Shown here: one piece after another, positions 8,915-17,511 of the stretch
How positions within the stretch are numbered: position 1 is the first letter of the stretch
Layout: each line of letters opens with the position of its first letter
Assembly: GCA_963839475.1 (NCBI GenBank)
Contig: CAWIVH010000015.1
Coordinates: 248,001-312,000, forward strand
DNA: 64,000 nt
Reading direction: 5' to 3'
From: CAWIVH01 sp963839475
GTDB taxonomy: Bacteria; Acidobacteriota; UBA6911
Notes under the pieces: model-generated
What the model saw: only the letters and a program-made list of their open reading frames with translations
Database searches by the model: none
What the model was told of the DNA's origin: nothing
Translations under genes and position numbers: made by a program

Positions 8915-10600
8915 ATGAATAGATTGAAAATAGTCCCTACCCTGTTGATCTGCCTGGCTGCGTTACAGTTCCTGATACATTTGAGCCTTCTTTTGAGGGG
9001 GACCGAGTTCCTGATATCGCGAGTCTGTCTGGACGATACATTTTATTATGTGCAGACTGCCTGGAATGTGCGAGTGTATGGTTTCCCTACTTTCGACGGC
9101 ATTCATTCCACAAACGGAGTGCAGTTTTTGTGGTTCTGGATGCTTGCTTCATTAGCCTTCATTATGCCCGACCGGTACAGCCTTTTGTATGTTGCCTTGT
9201 TCCTATGCGCAATATTAAACCAAGTGGGTTATCTCGCCCTGTGGAAGATCGCTAAAAAAACGCGCAGACCTATTTTTATCATAGTTATGGCATGCGCATG
9301 GTTTTTCCTCAACACCCGGTTCCCTTATTATCTTAACGCGATGGAAAACTCTCTACACGCGGCGTGTTTTTGGATTTTGTTATGTTCGTTGATGGCCGCG
9401 TTAGAGGCTATGCAGGCAGAAAGGGTGATCACCAAAGGCATTATCATCGCAACGCTGGCATCCGTGCTGGTGGTTTGGGCGCGATTGGACTCGGTCATTT
9501 ATGCTGGTGTGCTCTATCTGTATTTACTGTGGGAAGTGATGCGTCGAGCTCGTTATCGCTCTGTTACGCTGAAACTCATGGCAGCACTTCTGCCCCTGAT
9601 ACTTTTTGCGAGCGGCATTCTATTTATGGGTTATTACCTGATGGGGGGTTCATTTATACCAGTTTCCGGATTAGTTAAAAGCGACCATTTTTCCCTTGAT
9701 GGCCAAACCATCCACTGGTTAGGTAAAAGCATTGTCAGAGGCTTCAGGTTGACTTTTCCAGTCGAAATATGGAGATATTTTCTCCGGCAGCCTGACAATA
9801 TTTTCCCCCCTTTGGCTCGAGAAACGATGATCGGGATCGGAACCATGATTGCGCTTGTCATTTGCATTCCGGTTGTTTGGTTCATTAAACGCGACCCGTT
9901 GCAGATAGGCGGGAACGAGGGAAAGGATGGGCAGGGTAACTATGATACCTTCCGGAATCTCTATGGGGCGTTGATAGTTGCGAGTGTTTTGTACATTATT
10001 TACTACTCCAGCAGCGGCATAAATAGCACGTACGCCGTTTGGTATCTTTCGCCCTTTTTTATTACCTGTATCGCAACCGGCGCATGGATAGTGGAATGGG
10101 TAATAAGTAAACTCGTTCGTATTGTCGATATACGCGTAGGTTATTATATTGTGGCCGCTATGGGGATTGCCTGTCTTAGCCTGACTTTTGCATGCCTTTA
10201 CCATCTTGTTGGAGAACCCTATGACAGCGAGGAACCCTATACTCGAGTGGCGGTTACCACTTGGATGAAAGAGACTCTGAGTGACCAGGTCATTTGTGCA
10301 GCATGGAATGCCGGGGGTCTTTGTTTCCTTTCGGATCGGCGGGTAATAAACCTGGACGGGCTCATCAACAATACTGAATACTATCGCGAAGTATTGGCTT
10401 TCAGCAAGATTTCGCCTGAAAAACAGGTGGATAAGTTAATCCAGTACCTGGATAAAAACCGAGTTGAGTACGTGATTGACAATCGAGACTTTGTGCCGGA
10501 CGGAATCAAAGCTCGGTATCGATTAGCGAAGAGATTTCCGATATCGGAAAGCGGCGGAGCCATCGATGTCTATAAGAATCCGCTTGCGGATGGGCGGTGA
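8915..10600 (+). CDS. GT-C-like multipass membrane protein (possible glycosyltransferase)
   Basis: A 561-residue polytopic membrane protein with roughly ten hydrophobic helices. An LDDTFYY acidic motif lies in the first periplasmic loop (about residue 39) and TNGVQFLW lies near 70. DD or DE pairs there are the hallmark of GT-C enzymes that use polyprenyl-phosphate sugars, such as ArnT- and TMTC-like proteins. The last ~100 residues form a soluble periplasmic tail (GGLCFLSDRRVINLDG). It is the last gene of the glycan locus and converges on the TMTC-like gene. I infer it attaches or decorates the glycan on the periplasmic side. A membrane protein of other function cannot be excluded. Confidence 0.6.
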   Translation: MNRLKIVPTLLICLAALQFLIHLSLLLRGTEFLISRVCLDDTFYYVQTAWNVRVYGFPTFDGIHSTNGVQFLWFWMLASLAFIMPDRYSLLYVALFLCAILNQVGYLALWKIAKKTRRPIFIIVMACAWFFLNTRFPYYLNAMENSLHAACFWILLCSLMAALEAMQAERVITKGIIIATLASVLVVWARLDSVIYAGVLYLYLLWEVMRRARYRSVTLKLMAALLPLILFASGILFMGYYLMGGSFIPVSGLVKSDHFSLDGQTIHWLGKSIVRGFRLTFPVEIWRYFLRQPDNIFPPLARETMIGIGTMIALVICIPVVWFIKRDPLQIGGNEGKDGQGNYDTFRNLYGALIVASVLYIIYYSSSGINSTYAVWYLSPFFITCIATGAWIVEWVISKLVRIVDIRVGYYIVAAMGIACLSLTFACLYHLVGEPYDSEEPYTRVAVTTWMKETLSDQVICAAWNAGGLCFLSDRRVINLDGLINNTEYYREVLAFSKISPEKQVDKLIQYLDKNRVEYVIDNRDFVPDGIKARYRLAKRFPISESGGAIDVYKNPLADGR

Positions 10601-10750
10601 ACCAAGCCGGTTATCATGAAAAAATCTTGTAGGTTCTCGAAAAGAATGCCTGTCGTCGGGGGTCCGGAAAAAAAATTCAACATAAAGCCAAAACTGATCT
10701 ATGCGCGAGATTTGAGAGGAGGGCAAAAGGTGACTCGCGCTCGATCCTGA

Positions 10751-12472
10751 TTAACGAGCGGGCTGAGGGGGCACATCTCGAAAAGGCTGTCGCTGAGTAT
10801 ACTGCTTCAATCGCTCTTCCAGAACAGAAATGGCTTCTCCCTCCCTTACCGCCCTGGTGAGCGCCAGCGCTTTTTTCTCCGCTTCCACGGCTTCCTCAAA
10901 GCGCCCCGATTCCGCATAGGCCGCTGCCAGGGTGTCGAGGTAGGTTGCATCGCTCTCGCCGGTAAGTTCGCACGCCCGGCGGGCGAGTTTTACCGCCTCG
11001 GGGCCGTTGCGTGATGCGTCGGACGGGCTCGTCGCCAGGATCCAGGCCAAATTATTAAGAGTGTCCGCGCCGTCGGGCCGAAGAGCGAGTGCCTGACGGT
11101 AGTGGGTTATCGCTTGCGAATCATCACCCTCCCTTGCCAGAGCCAGACCAAGGTTGGAATGAATAACATAACTGCTGCCGGCGACATCATAAGTGTGCTG
11201 GAACAACCGGATGCTGTTGCGCCAGTAGCCGGCCTGGTGATAGGTGAGTACCGCCAGACACAGCACCAAAGCCGCCAGTGCCGCGATGGATCCGGGTTTC
11301 CTGGCCCCCAAACCGTCAATGAACCGGTCCGGAAGCGCCCAGACCACGGCTATAGCTAGCCCTATCATTGGCACATAGGTGTAACGGTCGGCCATGGCCT
11401 GAGCTCCGACCTGCACCAGGCCCATGACAGGAATCAACGTGCCCAGATACCAGCACCATCCCATGGGTGCAGAAGCATTCCTCCAGTGCATCCTGAGGAC
11501 AACGAGCGATACCGAAATCAGGAATATACCCGCCAGTACTGCCTGCCACGACGGAATGGTGTCACCAGGATGAGGATAAAAGGGGGCTAGGCCGTGGGGC
11601 ACGAGGAATTTCCAAACATATTTCACATACGAAACCAGCGCATTCTCGAAACGAACCCCGAGAGAAAGATCCTCGAACTGGGCCGCAGCTCCGCCCTTTG
11701 CCTGTGCCCAGTACGTCACAATACTCGATGCGGCTGCAAGGATGAACAATGGTATTTTTTCGCGCACAAGGGCTCCGGCGGTTTGCCATGGAATCGTTCC
11801 GGCCCGCGCCTTCATCGATTCCATGCCCAAGCGGCGCAGCGGCCAGTAATCCAGCAATAGAAACACGAATGGCAAGGTCACCAGCATCGGTTTGGCCATC
11901 AGTCCGAGCGCAAAAGCTAACAGGATAATCGTATATCGGCGGATTCCGGGCTTTTCGACGTAGCGTATATAGGCTAGAAGCGCGAGAAAACCGAAGAATG
12001 CGCTCAATACGTCCTTCCGCTCGGCCACCCAAGCCACTGATTCAACACGAAGCGGATGCAAAGCAAAAATCGCCGCTGCCGCAAAGCTCCGCGACAGGGA
12101 GCCGGTTGTGCGACCCAAGATCCAGAGAAGAAGGATGGCGTTCGCCGCATGCAAGAGCAGACTGCTCAGATGATGTCCGACAGGGTTCAATCCATAAATC
12201 TGGCAGTCCAACATATGGGAAAGCCAGGTCAAAGGATGCCAGTTGGCCTGGTAGAAAGTGGTGAACGCCCAAAACAGGCCGTCCAGGGTAATTCCCTTCT
12301 GCACGATGCCGTTCCCTGTTACGTACGGGGTATCATCCAGGGTAATAAATTCAGCATGAAGTGCCGGCCAGAATGACACGAAGATAAGCGCCGCCAGCAA
12401 ACACGCGGCAGGGATAAATAAGCGGCCTGGCTTTTCCCTATTCGGATTTTGTGGGCGTTTATTCATCGACAT
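10751..12472 (-). CDS. TMTC-like membrane protein with C-terminal TPRs
   Basis: Membrane protein of 573 residues like the bacterial relatives of TMTC O-mannosyltransferases. The first loop holds LDDTPYVTGN (about residue 45), and the motifs WHPLTWLSHM, HHLSSLLLHAANA and ALHPLRVESVAWVAERKD are strongly conserved in this family. After about ten helices the C-terminal ~170 residues contain TPR-like repeats (SNLGLALAREGD, LNNLAWILATSP, LDTLAAAYAESG). Such proteins are common in Acidobacteriota and are usually annotated as TPR proteins; the eukaryotic homologues mannosylate secreted proteins. Two in-frame ATGs (MSM) occur at the start and the first is used here. It converges with the GT-C-like gene. 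Confidence 0.82.
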   Translation of the reverse strand: MSMNKRPQNPNREKPGRLFIPAACLLAALIFVSFWPALHAEFITLDDTPYVTGNGIVQKGITLDGLFWAFTTFYQANWHPLTWLSHMLDCQIYGLNPVGHHLSSLLLHAANAILLLWILGRTTGSLSRSFAAAAIFALHPLRVESVAWVAERKDVLSAFFGFLALLAYIRYVEKPGIRRYTIILLAFALGLMAKPMLVTLPFVFLLLDYWPLRRLGMESMKARAGTIPWQTAGALVREKIPLFILAAASSIVTYWAQAKGGAAAQFEDLSLGVRFENALVSYVKYVWKFLVPHGLAPFYPHPGDTIPSWQAVLAGIFLISVSLVVLRMHWRNASAPMGWCWYLGTLIPVMGLVQVGAQAMADRYTYVPMIGLAIAVVWALPDRFIDGLGARKPGSIAALAALVLCLAVLTYHQAGYWRNSIRLFQHTYDVAGSSYVIHSNLGLALAREGDDSQAITHYRQALALRPDGADTLNNLAWILATSPSDASRNGPEAVKLARRACELTGESDATYLDTLAAAYAESGRFEEAVEAEKKALALTRAVREGEAISVLEERLKQYTQRQPFRDVPPQPAR

Positions 12473-12613
12473 TCTTTACTACACTGGTCACAAGAAAATC
12501 AATTGCGAGGCGCCGCTTCTCATTCCGGTTTCCTGACAGGGTTCCCGAACTTCATGCCGGGATATGCCCGGTTGGCACTCTACTGTCCCTGCAAGATACC
12601 TTTCCCTTTCGTC

Positions 12614-12949
12614 CATGTGGGTCCGGGCTACACAGGCTGTCTCAAAACCTGAAAACGATGCCTTGTGGATCGGGCCTTCAGCCCTCTCTATCTAGCCGGC
12701 TTGAACCCCAGGGCTTCGCCCTGGGCTGGTATGGCACCGGGCCTTCGGCCCTCCATATTTCATAAAGGCATATTATTCAGCAAAGTGTAAGCGCTGAAAG
12801 CGCAATCCCATACCAGCCTCGTCGCAGATCCCTCGACGCGGGAGGGCGAAGCCCCAGGAAAGGCAGAAATGAGAGAAAGGGCTGAAAGCCCGCTCCATGG
12901 CCGCAGTCTGGCCAGTTCTGAGACACCTTCTGAAGTCCGGATCCACATG
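12614..12949. repeat. Large imperfect inverted repeat built of nested palindromes
   Basis: The intergenic region 12473-13177 holds two diverged copies of a ~150-base element in opposite orientation: 12614-12775 forward and about 12773-12949 reverse. Read in the same direction, each copy has in order CATGTGG-TCCGG, a GTCTCA stretch, a GGGC-TTCAGCCC palindrome, a GGGCTTCGCCCT palindrome, GGCTGGTATGG, and a last GC-rich palindrome (GGGCCTTCGGCCC in the left copy, GCGCTTTCAGCGC in the right). The rest of the region, on both sides, shows no gene I would defend. The architecture resembles REP/BIME-type or MITE-like intergenic elements and could form a long cruciform or RNA hairpin between the divergent genes. 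Confidence 0.75.
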
Positions 12950-13177
12950 ATTCCAGGCTGTAAAGCACCGCCAATTTGGACAAACCCGCCCTACAAGCTC
13001 CGGGCGCAAGCACGGAGCCATAACGCAGCGGCCCTGCGGGCGCCAAAGTGAGTTTGAACAAGATGCGCGATGGAGGGTGCAAAGATATCCCGCTGCCGTC
13101 CTGATGCGGTGCTGGTCTTCGAACTTCTTGCTGGATCCGGTCGATGCATGATACTTTGGCCGGAGGCTGCAAGAATC

Positions 13178-14596
13178 ATGAAGAAGCTGACCGCAGTCAT
13201 CGTCCTGCTTACAGGTTCCCTTATATATGCGGGGGATTGGCCTCAGTTCCGGGGGCCAAACGCTTCCGGCGTTTCGGATGAAACCGGTCTTCCCGCTGCA
13301 TTCAATCCTGAACAAAACGTCGCATGGAAGACGGCCGTGCCGATGGGCAACTCGTCTCCGGTCGTGGCCGGTGAACGAATTTTCCTGACCGGCTTCGAAA
13401 AGGACCGCCTCCTCACTATCGCCATTCAGAGATCCTCGGGAAAAGAACTGTGGCGTCGAGAAGCGCCACGCCCTCGAAAACAGGTCATCGAACGGCCTTC
13501 CAATGGACCGGCCTCGGCGAGTCCGGCCAGCGATGGGCGGAATGTTTACGTTTTTTTCCAGGATTTTGGACTTCTCGCCTACGACGCCGACGGCAAGGAA
13601 CTTTGGCGCATGCCCCTCGGTCCCTTCAACAATCCCTTCGGCCACGGCGCCTCGCCGATTTTGGCGGACAACGCCCTTTTGATGAACATCGACCAGGACA
13701 CCGGCTCGTTCCTACTTGCGGTAGAAAAGGAGACTGGCCGCGTTTTATGGCGGACGGAACGCCCTCTCGCCCAGCGCGGTTATTCCACGCCGGTGCTTTA
13801 CCGCGGTCGGGACGGCGTTCAGCAGGTTATCGTAGCGGGCTCCTACCGGCTCTCCGGCTACGAGCTCAAGACCGGGAAAGAGCTCTGGTGGATCCGCCGG
13901 CTTCCCTGGCAAATCAAGCCAACGCCGGTGATTTCCGACCACGTGATTTACTTCGTTACCTATTCCGGTGAATCCGAACCGGGTGAGCAGGAAAAGATTC
14001 CCTCCTTCGAAGATGCACTGGCCAAATTCGATATTAACAAGGACGGGAAGATCTCCAAGGATGAACTCCTCGACCCCAAAGCCAAAGGCCGATTTGACGA
14101 ATACCTGGATCTAGACCACACCGGGTACCTCGAGCAGAGGGACTGGGATCAATTCCGCGAGCGGCGTCTGGGTGAGAACGGGCTGCGCGCCTACCGGCTC
14201 GGCGGCATGGGGGATCTGACCGACTCCAATCTCCTCTGGCAAAATGCCCGGACCCTGCCCAACGTCCCGTCGCCGCTGGTTTACCGGGGTGTCCTCTACA
14301 CTCTAAAGGAAGGCGGAATTCTGACTTCTTTCGACCTGAAAACCGGCGAAATCCTCAAACAGGCCCGTCTCCAGGGGGCGCCCGGTGACTATTATGCCTC
14401 CCCGGTTGCCGCCGACGGAAAGATCTACGCCGTCAGTGAAGAAGGTAAAGCCTCCGTGATCCAGGCTGGTGCCCAATGGCAAATCCTGCAGGTCAATGAT
14501 CTCGGGGACGGATGCAAAGCAACGCCGGCGATTGCCGACGGCAGGCTTGTCTTCCGCACCTACGGATGGCTTTACTGCTTCAATAACAAGGATTGA
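13178..14596 (+). CDS. Secreted PQQ-like beta-propeller protein with inserted EF-hands
   Basis: Protein of 472 residues with an N-terminal signal peptide (MKKLTAVIVLLTGSLIYAG) followed by WPQFRGPNASG, the typical opening of secreted PQQ-like beta-propeller proteins in Acidobacteriota and Planctomycetes. Repeated blade motifs such as GKELWRREAP, GKELWRMPLG, GRVLWRTERP and GKELWWIRRL are visible. An EF-hand-like insert interrupts the propeller: a canonical loop with DINKDGKISKDE near residue 285 and a weaker DLDHTGYLEQRD near 312. The start at 13178 is preferred over 13070 because it gives the signal peptide. It is followed six bases later by an ABC-type permease. No catalytic activity can be assigned; it may be a calcium-stabilised scaffold or a dehydrogenase relative. 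Confidence 0.82.
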   Translation: MKKLTAVIVLLTGSLIYAGDWPQFRGPNASGVSDETGLPAAFNPEQNVAWKTAVPMGNSSPVVAGERIFLTGFEKDRLLTIAIQRSSGKELWRREAPRPRKQVIERPSNGPASASPASDGRNVYVFFQDFGLLAYDADGKELWRMPLGPFNNPFGHGASPILADNALLMNIDQDTGSFLLAVEKETGRVLWRTERPLAQRGYSTPVLYRGRDGVQQVIVAGSYRLSGYELKTGKELWWIRRLPWQIKPTPVISDHVIYFVTYSGESEPGEQEKIPSFEDALAKFDINKDGKISKDELLDPKAKGRFDEYLDLDHTGYLEQRDWDQFRERRLGENGLRAYRLGGMGDLTDSNLLWQNARTLPNVPSPLVYRGVLYTLKEGGILTSFDLKTGEILKQARLQGAPGDYYASPVAADGKIYAVSEEGKASVIQAGAQWQILQVNDLGDGCKATPAIADGRLVFRTYGWLYCFNNKD

Positions 14597-14602
14597 GGCC
14601 GG

Positions 14603-17068
14603 ATGCAGTGCCGTGACCTAATCCGGAACTGGCGACAGGCAGCCCGTTCCTTAAAGCAGAGTCCCTTAACCTCACTGGCGATCATAGCCGCTTTGGCCCT
14701 GGGAATCGGAGCCAACACGGCAATCTACAGCATTCTCGACGAGGCACTCCTTCGCCCGCTTCCGTTGCCCGACTCGGACCGTCTTGCAGCCCTATATAAC
14801 CTGAATAAGAAAACGGGGAAATACGTTTCGACTTCCTACCCGGATTACGAGGATTTCAGCAAGAATGCGCACTCATTCCAGTATCTCTCCGCCTATGTTC
14901 GATTGCCCCTCAAAGTGAAAACTGGGGGGCTCATATCGAAAATGCCGGTGGAAGCCGTCACGCCGAACTACTTTTCGATGCTGGGGCTGCCGATGGCAGC
15001 AGGCCGCGCTTTTTCAAGCGATGATCGGGACACCGTTCCATCGCTCCCTTCGGCTCTGATCAGCGAACGCCTGTGGCGCGGCATCCTGCAGGATGATCCG
15101 GGGATCCTGGGAAAAACCATCCTGATCGAAGATCAGCCGTTCATCATCGCCGGCATCGTGCCCGGGTGGTACCGGGGCGCCCTCCTGAATTGGAGCGACC
15201 CGCCGCAGATATGGATTACTCTTCCCGCCGTATCGCGTGTTCTTCCCAGGTTCGGGAAGCTCGAAATATTCCATCAGCGATCGATTCCCTGGCTGGTGAT
15301 GCTCGGCCGTCTGAAGCCGGGCATTCCGATGGAGCAGGCGCAGGCTGAATTGCAGGTCCTGGCGATGGGACTGGCTGAAAGGGAAGCCAGGACCAACCGG
15401 GACCTTACGGTCGTTGCGTTTTCCCAGAACCGCGCCAAGTTCTGGCCGGCCTATCGGCCAACTGTGGCCCGGTCACTCGCGGCCTATGCAGTTGCAGCTG
15501 GACTGGTGCTGCTGCTAGCCTGCGCCAACGTTTCCAATCTCCTGCTCGAACGCTGGATGGGGCGCCGCCATGAAACGACAATTCGTCTGGCCCTGGGAGC
15601 CTCCCGAATTCGTCTGGTACGCCGGTTGTTGAGAGAAAACCTCCTGCTTGCGGCTGCGGGCTTCCTGACGGCCTTGGCGGTCGCTCAAGTCACTCAAAAA
15701 ATTTTCCTTGGATTCCCCAATGCCCTGGGACTTCAACTTGCTATGAACTTGTCCATCGATCGACGGCTGATGGCAATCTCCGCGCTACTGTCAATCCTCG
15801 CCGTCTTGCTTTTTGGCCTGGCCCCTGCATTTCATGCGGTCCGGATCGACATCCACGCAGCTTTGAAAGATTCAAGGACTACCGGGATTTCCCCCGGTTT
15901 CCACCGGCTGCGGGGTGCGCTGGTGGTCGCCCAGGTTGCGCTTTGCATGATCCTGCTGACCGGCGGCGGACTCTTCGCGCGCAGCCTGCTCAAGGCTTAT
16001 TCCGTCGACCTGGGATTTCGCTGCGAGAACCTGATTACGGCCGGCTTTGATCCGGCTCAGGAAGATCCCTCCGGCGAACGCAACCGGGAATTGCTGCGGA
16101 CAGTTACTACGGAAATGGCGGCTATTCCGGGTGTGGAATCCGTGACAACGGCTCAAAACCCTCCCCTGAGCATGGTCCACTCCACGGTGAAAGTGGCTTT
16201 GGCGACGGACGGCGCCGATTCGATCCAGGCGGGCTGCAATTATGCCGGCGCCGGTTATCTGCACACTCTACAAGTTGCCTTGGCCGAAGGGCGCGATCTC
16301 TCCTTTCGGGATGATGCCGCTGCCCCAAAGGTTGCGATCATCAATCAAACGCTGGCGAGACTCATATTCAAGAACGGGCAGGCTGTGGGCCGCTACCTTT
16401 TACTCCTGGAAGGCCCGGACAGGAAAACACCGGTGGAAGTCATCGGGATCGCGCGAAATGCAAAATATCGATTTGTCTGGGAAGAGGAGGAACCCTATTT
16501 GTATCTGGCCGCCATGCAATGGCGAATCCCCATCCGGAATGTCATTATCCGAACGGTCATGAAACCGGAACTTCTGATGCCCTCCATCCGCCGGCAGTGG
16601 AGCCGGGCGGTACCGCAAACGCCCCTGGACGAACTCAAGACCGGTGAGGATCAACTGCGATCCTCCCTTGCCCCGCAGCGGCTCGCCGCCGGGCTCCTTT
16701 TCTCATTCGCGGCCCTGGCTGTGGCGTTGGCGGTCATCGGGCTGTATGGAGTGATCGCCTTCCATGTAAGGCAACAGACGCGCGATATCGGGATTCGGAT
16801 TGCCATCGGAGCTGCGCCGGAGGCTGTGGTGGCGAGGATCATGGGGAAGGCCCTCTCGCTGGCAGTAATGGGAATTGCTTTGGGCGCAGGTGCCAGTCTG
16901 GCCCTGATGCGTTTTGTCGCATCCCAACTCATCGGGATATCTCCCTTCGACGCAATTACCTTTTCCTCGGTAGCGTTGTTGCTTCTGGCCGTATCATCCG
17001 CAGCCGCCTGGATCCCCGCCAACCGCGCAGCCCGCATCGATCCGGTGCAAGCCTTGCGCGATGCATGA
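14603..17068 (+). CDS. ABC transporter permease, ADOP/MacB-FtsX type
   Basis: 821-residue permease of the acidobacterial duplicated orphan permease type. The N-terminal segment RNWRQAARSLKQSPLTSL leads into the first membrane helix (ALALGIGANTAIYS). A MacB-like periplasmic core follows, then an FtsX-type block around residues 290-410 with a GRRHETTIRLALGASR loop. A second core and second FtsX block come at the C-terminus (IGLYGVIAFHVRQQTRDIGI, ending ANRAARIDPVQALRDA). No ATPase gene adjoins it, hence orphan. MacB relatives work with a separate or fused ATPase to move lipoproteins, peptides or drugs across the envelope. The substrate here is unknown. Confidence 0.88.
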   Translation: MQCRDLIRNWRQAARSLKQSPLTSLAIIAALALGIGANTAIYSILDEALLRPLPLPDSDRLAALYNLNKKTGKYVSTSYPDYEDFSKNAHSFQYLSAYVRLPLKVKTGGLISKMPVEAVTPNYFSMLGLPMAAGRAFSSDDRDTVPSLPSALISERLWRGILQDDPGILGKTILIEDQPFIIAGIVPGWYRGALLNWSDPPQIWITLPAVSRVLPRFGKLEIFHQRSIPWLVMLGRLKPGIPMEQAQAELQVLAMGLAEREARTNRDLTVVAFSQNRAKFWPAYRPTVARSLAAYAVAAGLVLLLACANVSNLLLERWMGRRHETTIRLALGASRIRLVRRLLRENLLLAAAGFLTALAVAQVTQKIFLGFPNALGLQLAMNLSIDRRLMAISALLSILAVLLFGLAPAFHAVRIDIHAALKDSRTTGISPGFHRLRGALVVAQVALCMILLTGGGLFARSLLKAYSVDLGFRCENLITAGFDPAQEDPSGERNRELLRTVTTEMAAIPGVESVTTAQNPPLSMVHSTVKVALATDGADSIQAGCNYAGAGYLHTLQVALAEGRDLSFRDDAAAPKVAIINQTLARLIFKNGQAVGRYLLLLEGPDRKTPVEVIGIARNAKYRFVWEEEEPYLYLAAMQWRIPIRNVIIRTVMKPELLMPSIRRQWSRAVPQTPLDELKTGEDQLRSSLAPQRLAAGLLFSFAALAVALAVIGLYGVIAFHVRQQTRDIGIRIAIGAAPEAVVARIMGKALSLAVMGIALGAGASLALMRFVASQLIGISPFDAITFSSVALLLLAVSSAAAWIPANRAARIDPVQALRDA

Positions 17069-17205
17069 GGCCGTGTATACTTGATGAAAATGCAGCAAGC
17101 CCCACAGCCCGCATTTCTTAACAGCTTTCTGAAGTCGCGGATCCGGGGGCATTTAAAGTATGACGCTTGAATAAAAACCTCATCGCATAGAAAGGAAGGT
17201 CAGAA

Positions 17206-17478
17206 ATGCCCAAGTTTGTCATCGAGAGAGACATCCCTGGTGTCGGCAAGTTATCCCCGCAGGACTTGCAGGCCATTTCTCAAAAGTCCTGTGGCGTCCT
17301 CGGAACTATGGGCCCCAAAATCCAATGGGTCCAAAGCTTCGTCACCGAAGATAGGATTTATTGTGTGTATATCGCGCCCGATGAAGAATCTGTGCGGGAA
17401 CATGCATCCAGGGGTGGTTTTCCAGCAAACCGCATTTCACAGATAATGTCTACCATCGATCCGACAACCGCGGAGTGA
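17206..17478 (+). CDS. DUF4242 small protein
   Basis: A 90-residue soluble protein matching DUF4242 (SCO4226-like nickel-binding family). It has the typical MPKFVIERDIPG start, the LQAISQKSCGVL helix, IQWVQSFVTEDRIYCVYIAPDEESVREHA and the GFPANRISQI end. The fold is a ferredoxin-like alpha/beta dimer; a Streptomyces member binds nickel, but the cellular role is not known. An AAGGAAGG ribosome-binding site lies just upstream. The 137 bases before it contain a degenerate copy of the GGATCC-type dispersed repeat (17127-17152). It precedes the hydrolase gene by 33 bases and may be co-transcribed with it. Confidence 0.8.
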   Translation: MPKFVIERDIPGVGKLSPQDLQAISQKSCGVLGTMGPKIQWVQSFVTEDRIYCVYIAPDEESVREHASRGGFPANRISQIMSTIDPTTAE

Positions 17479-17511
17479 ATGGACCCTGCGAGCCGGTGAT
17501 TGGAGAATCCC

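Noticed and set aside
12777..13645. Minus-strand open frames across the repeat region and the propeller gene
   Set aside because: The translations come from GC-rich palindromes and the reverse of the propeller gene; no start signal or domain is seen.
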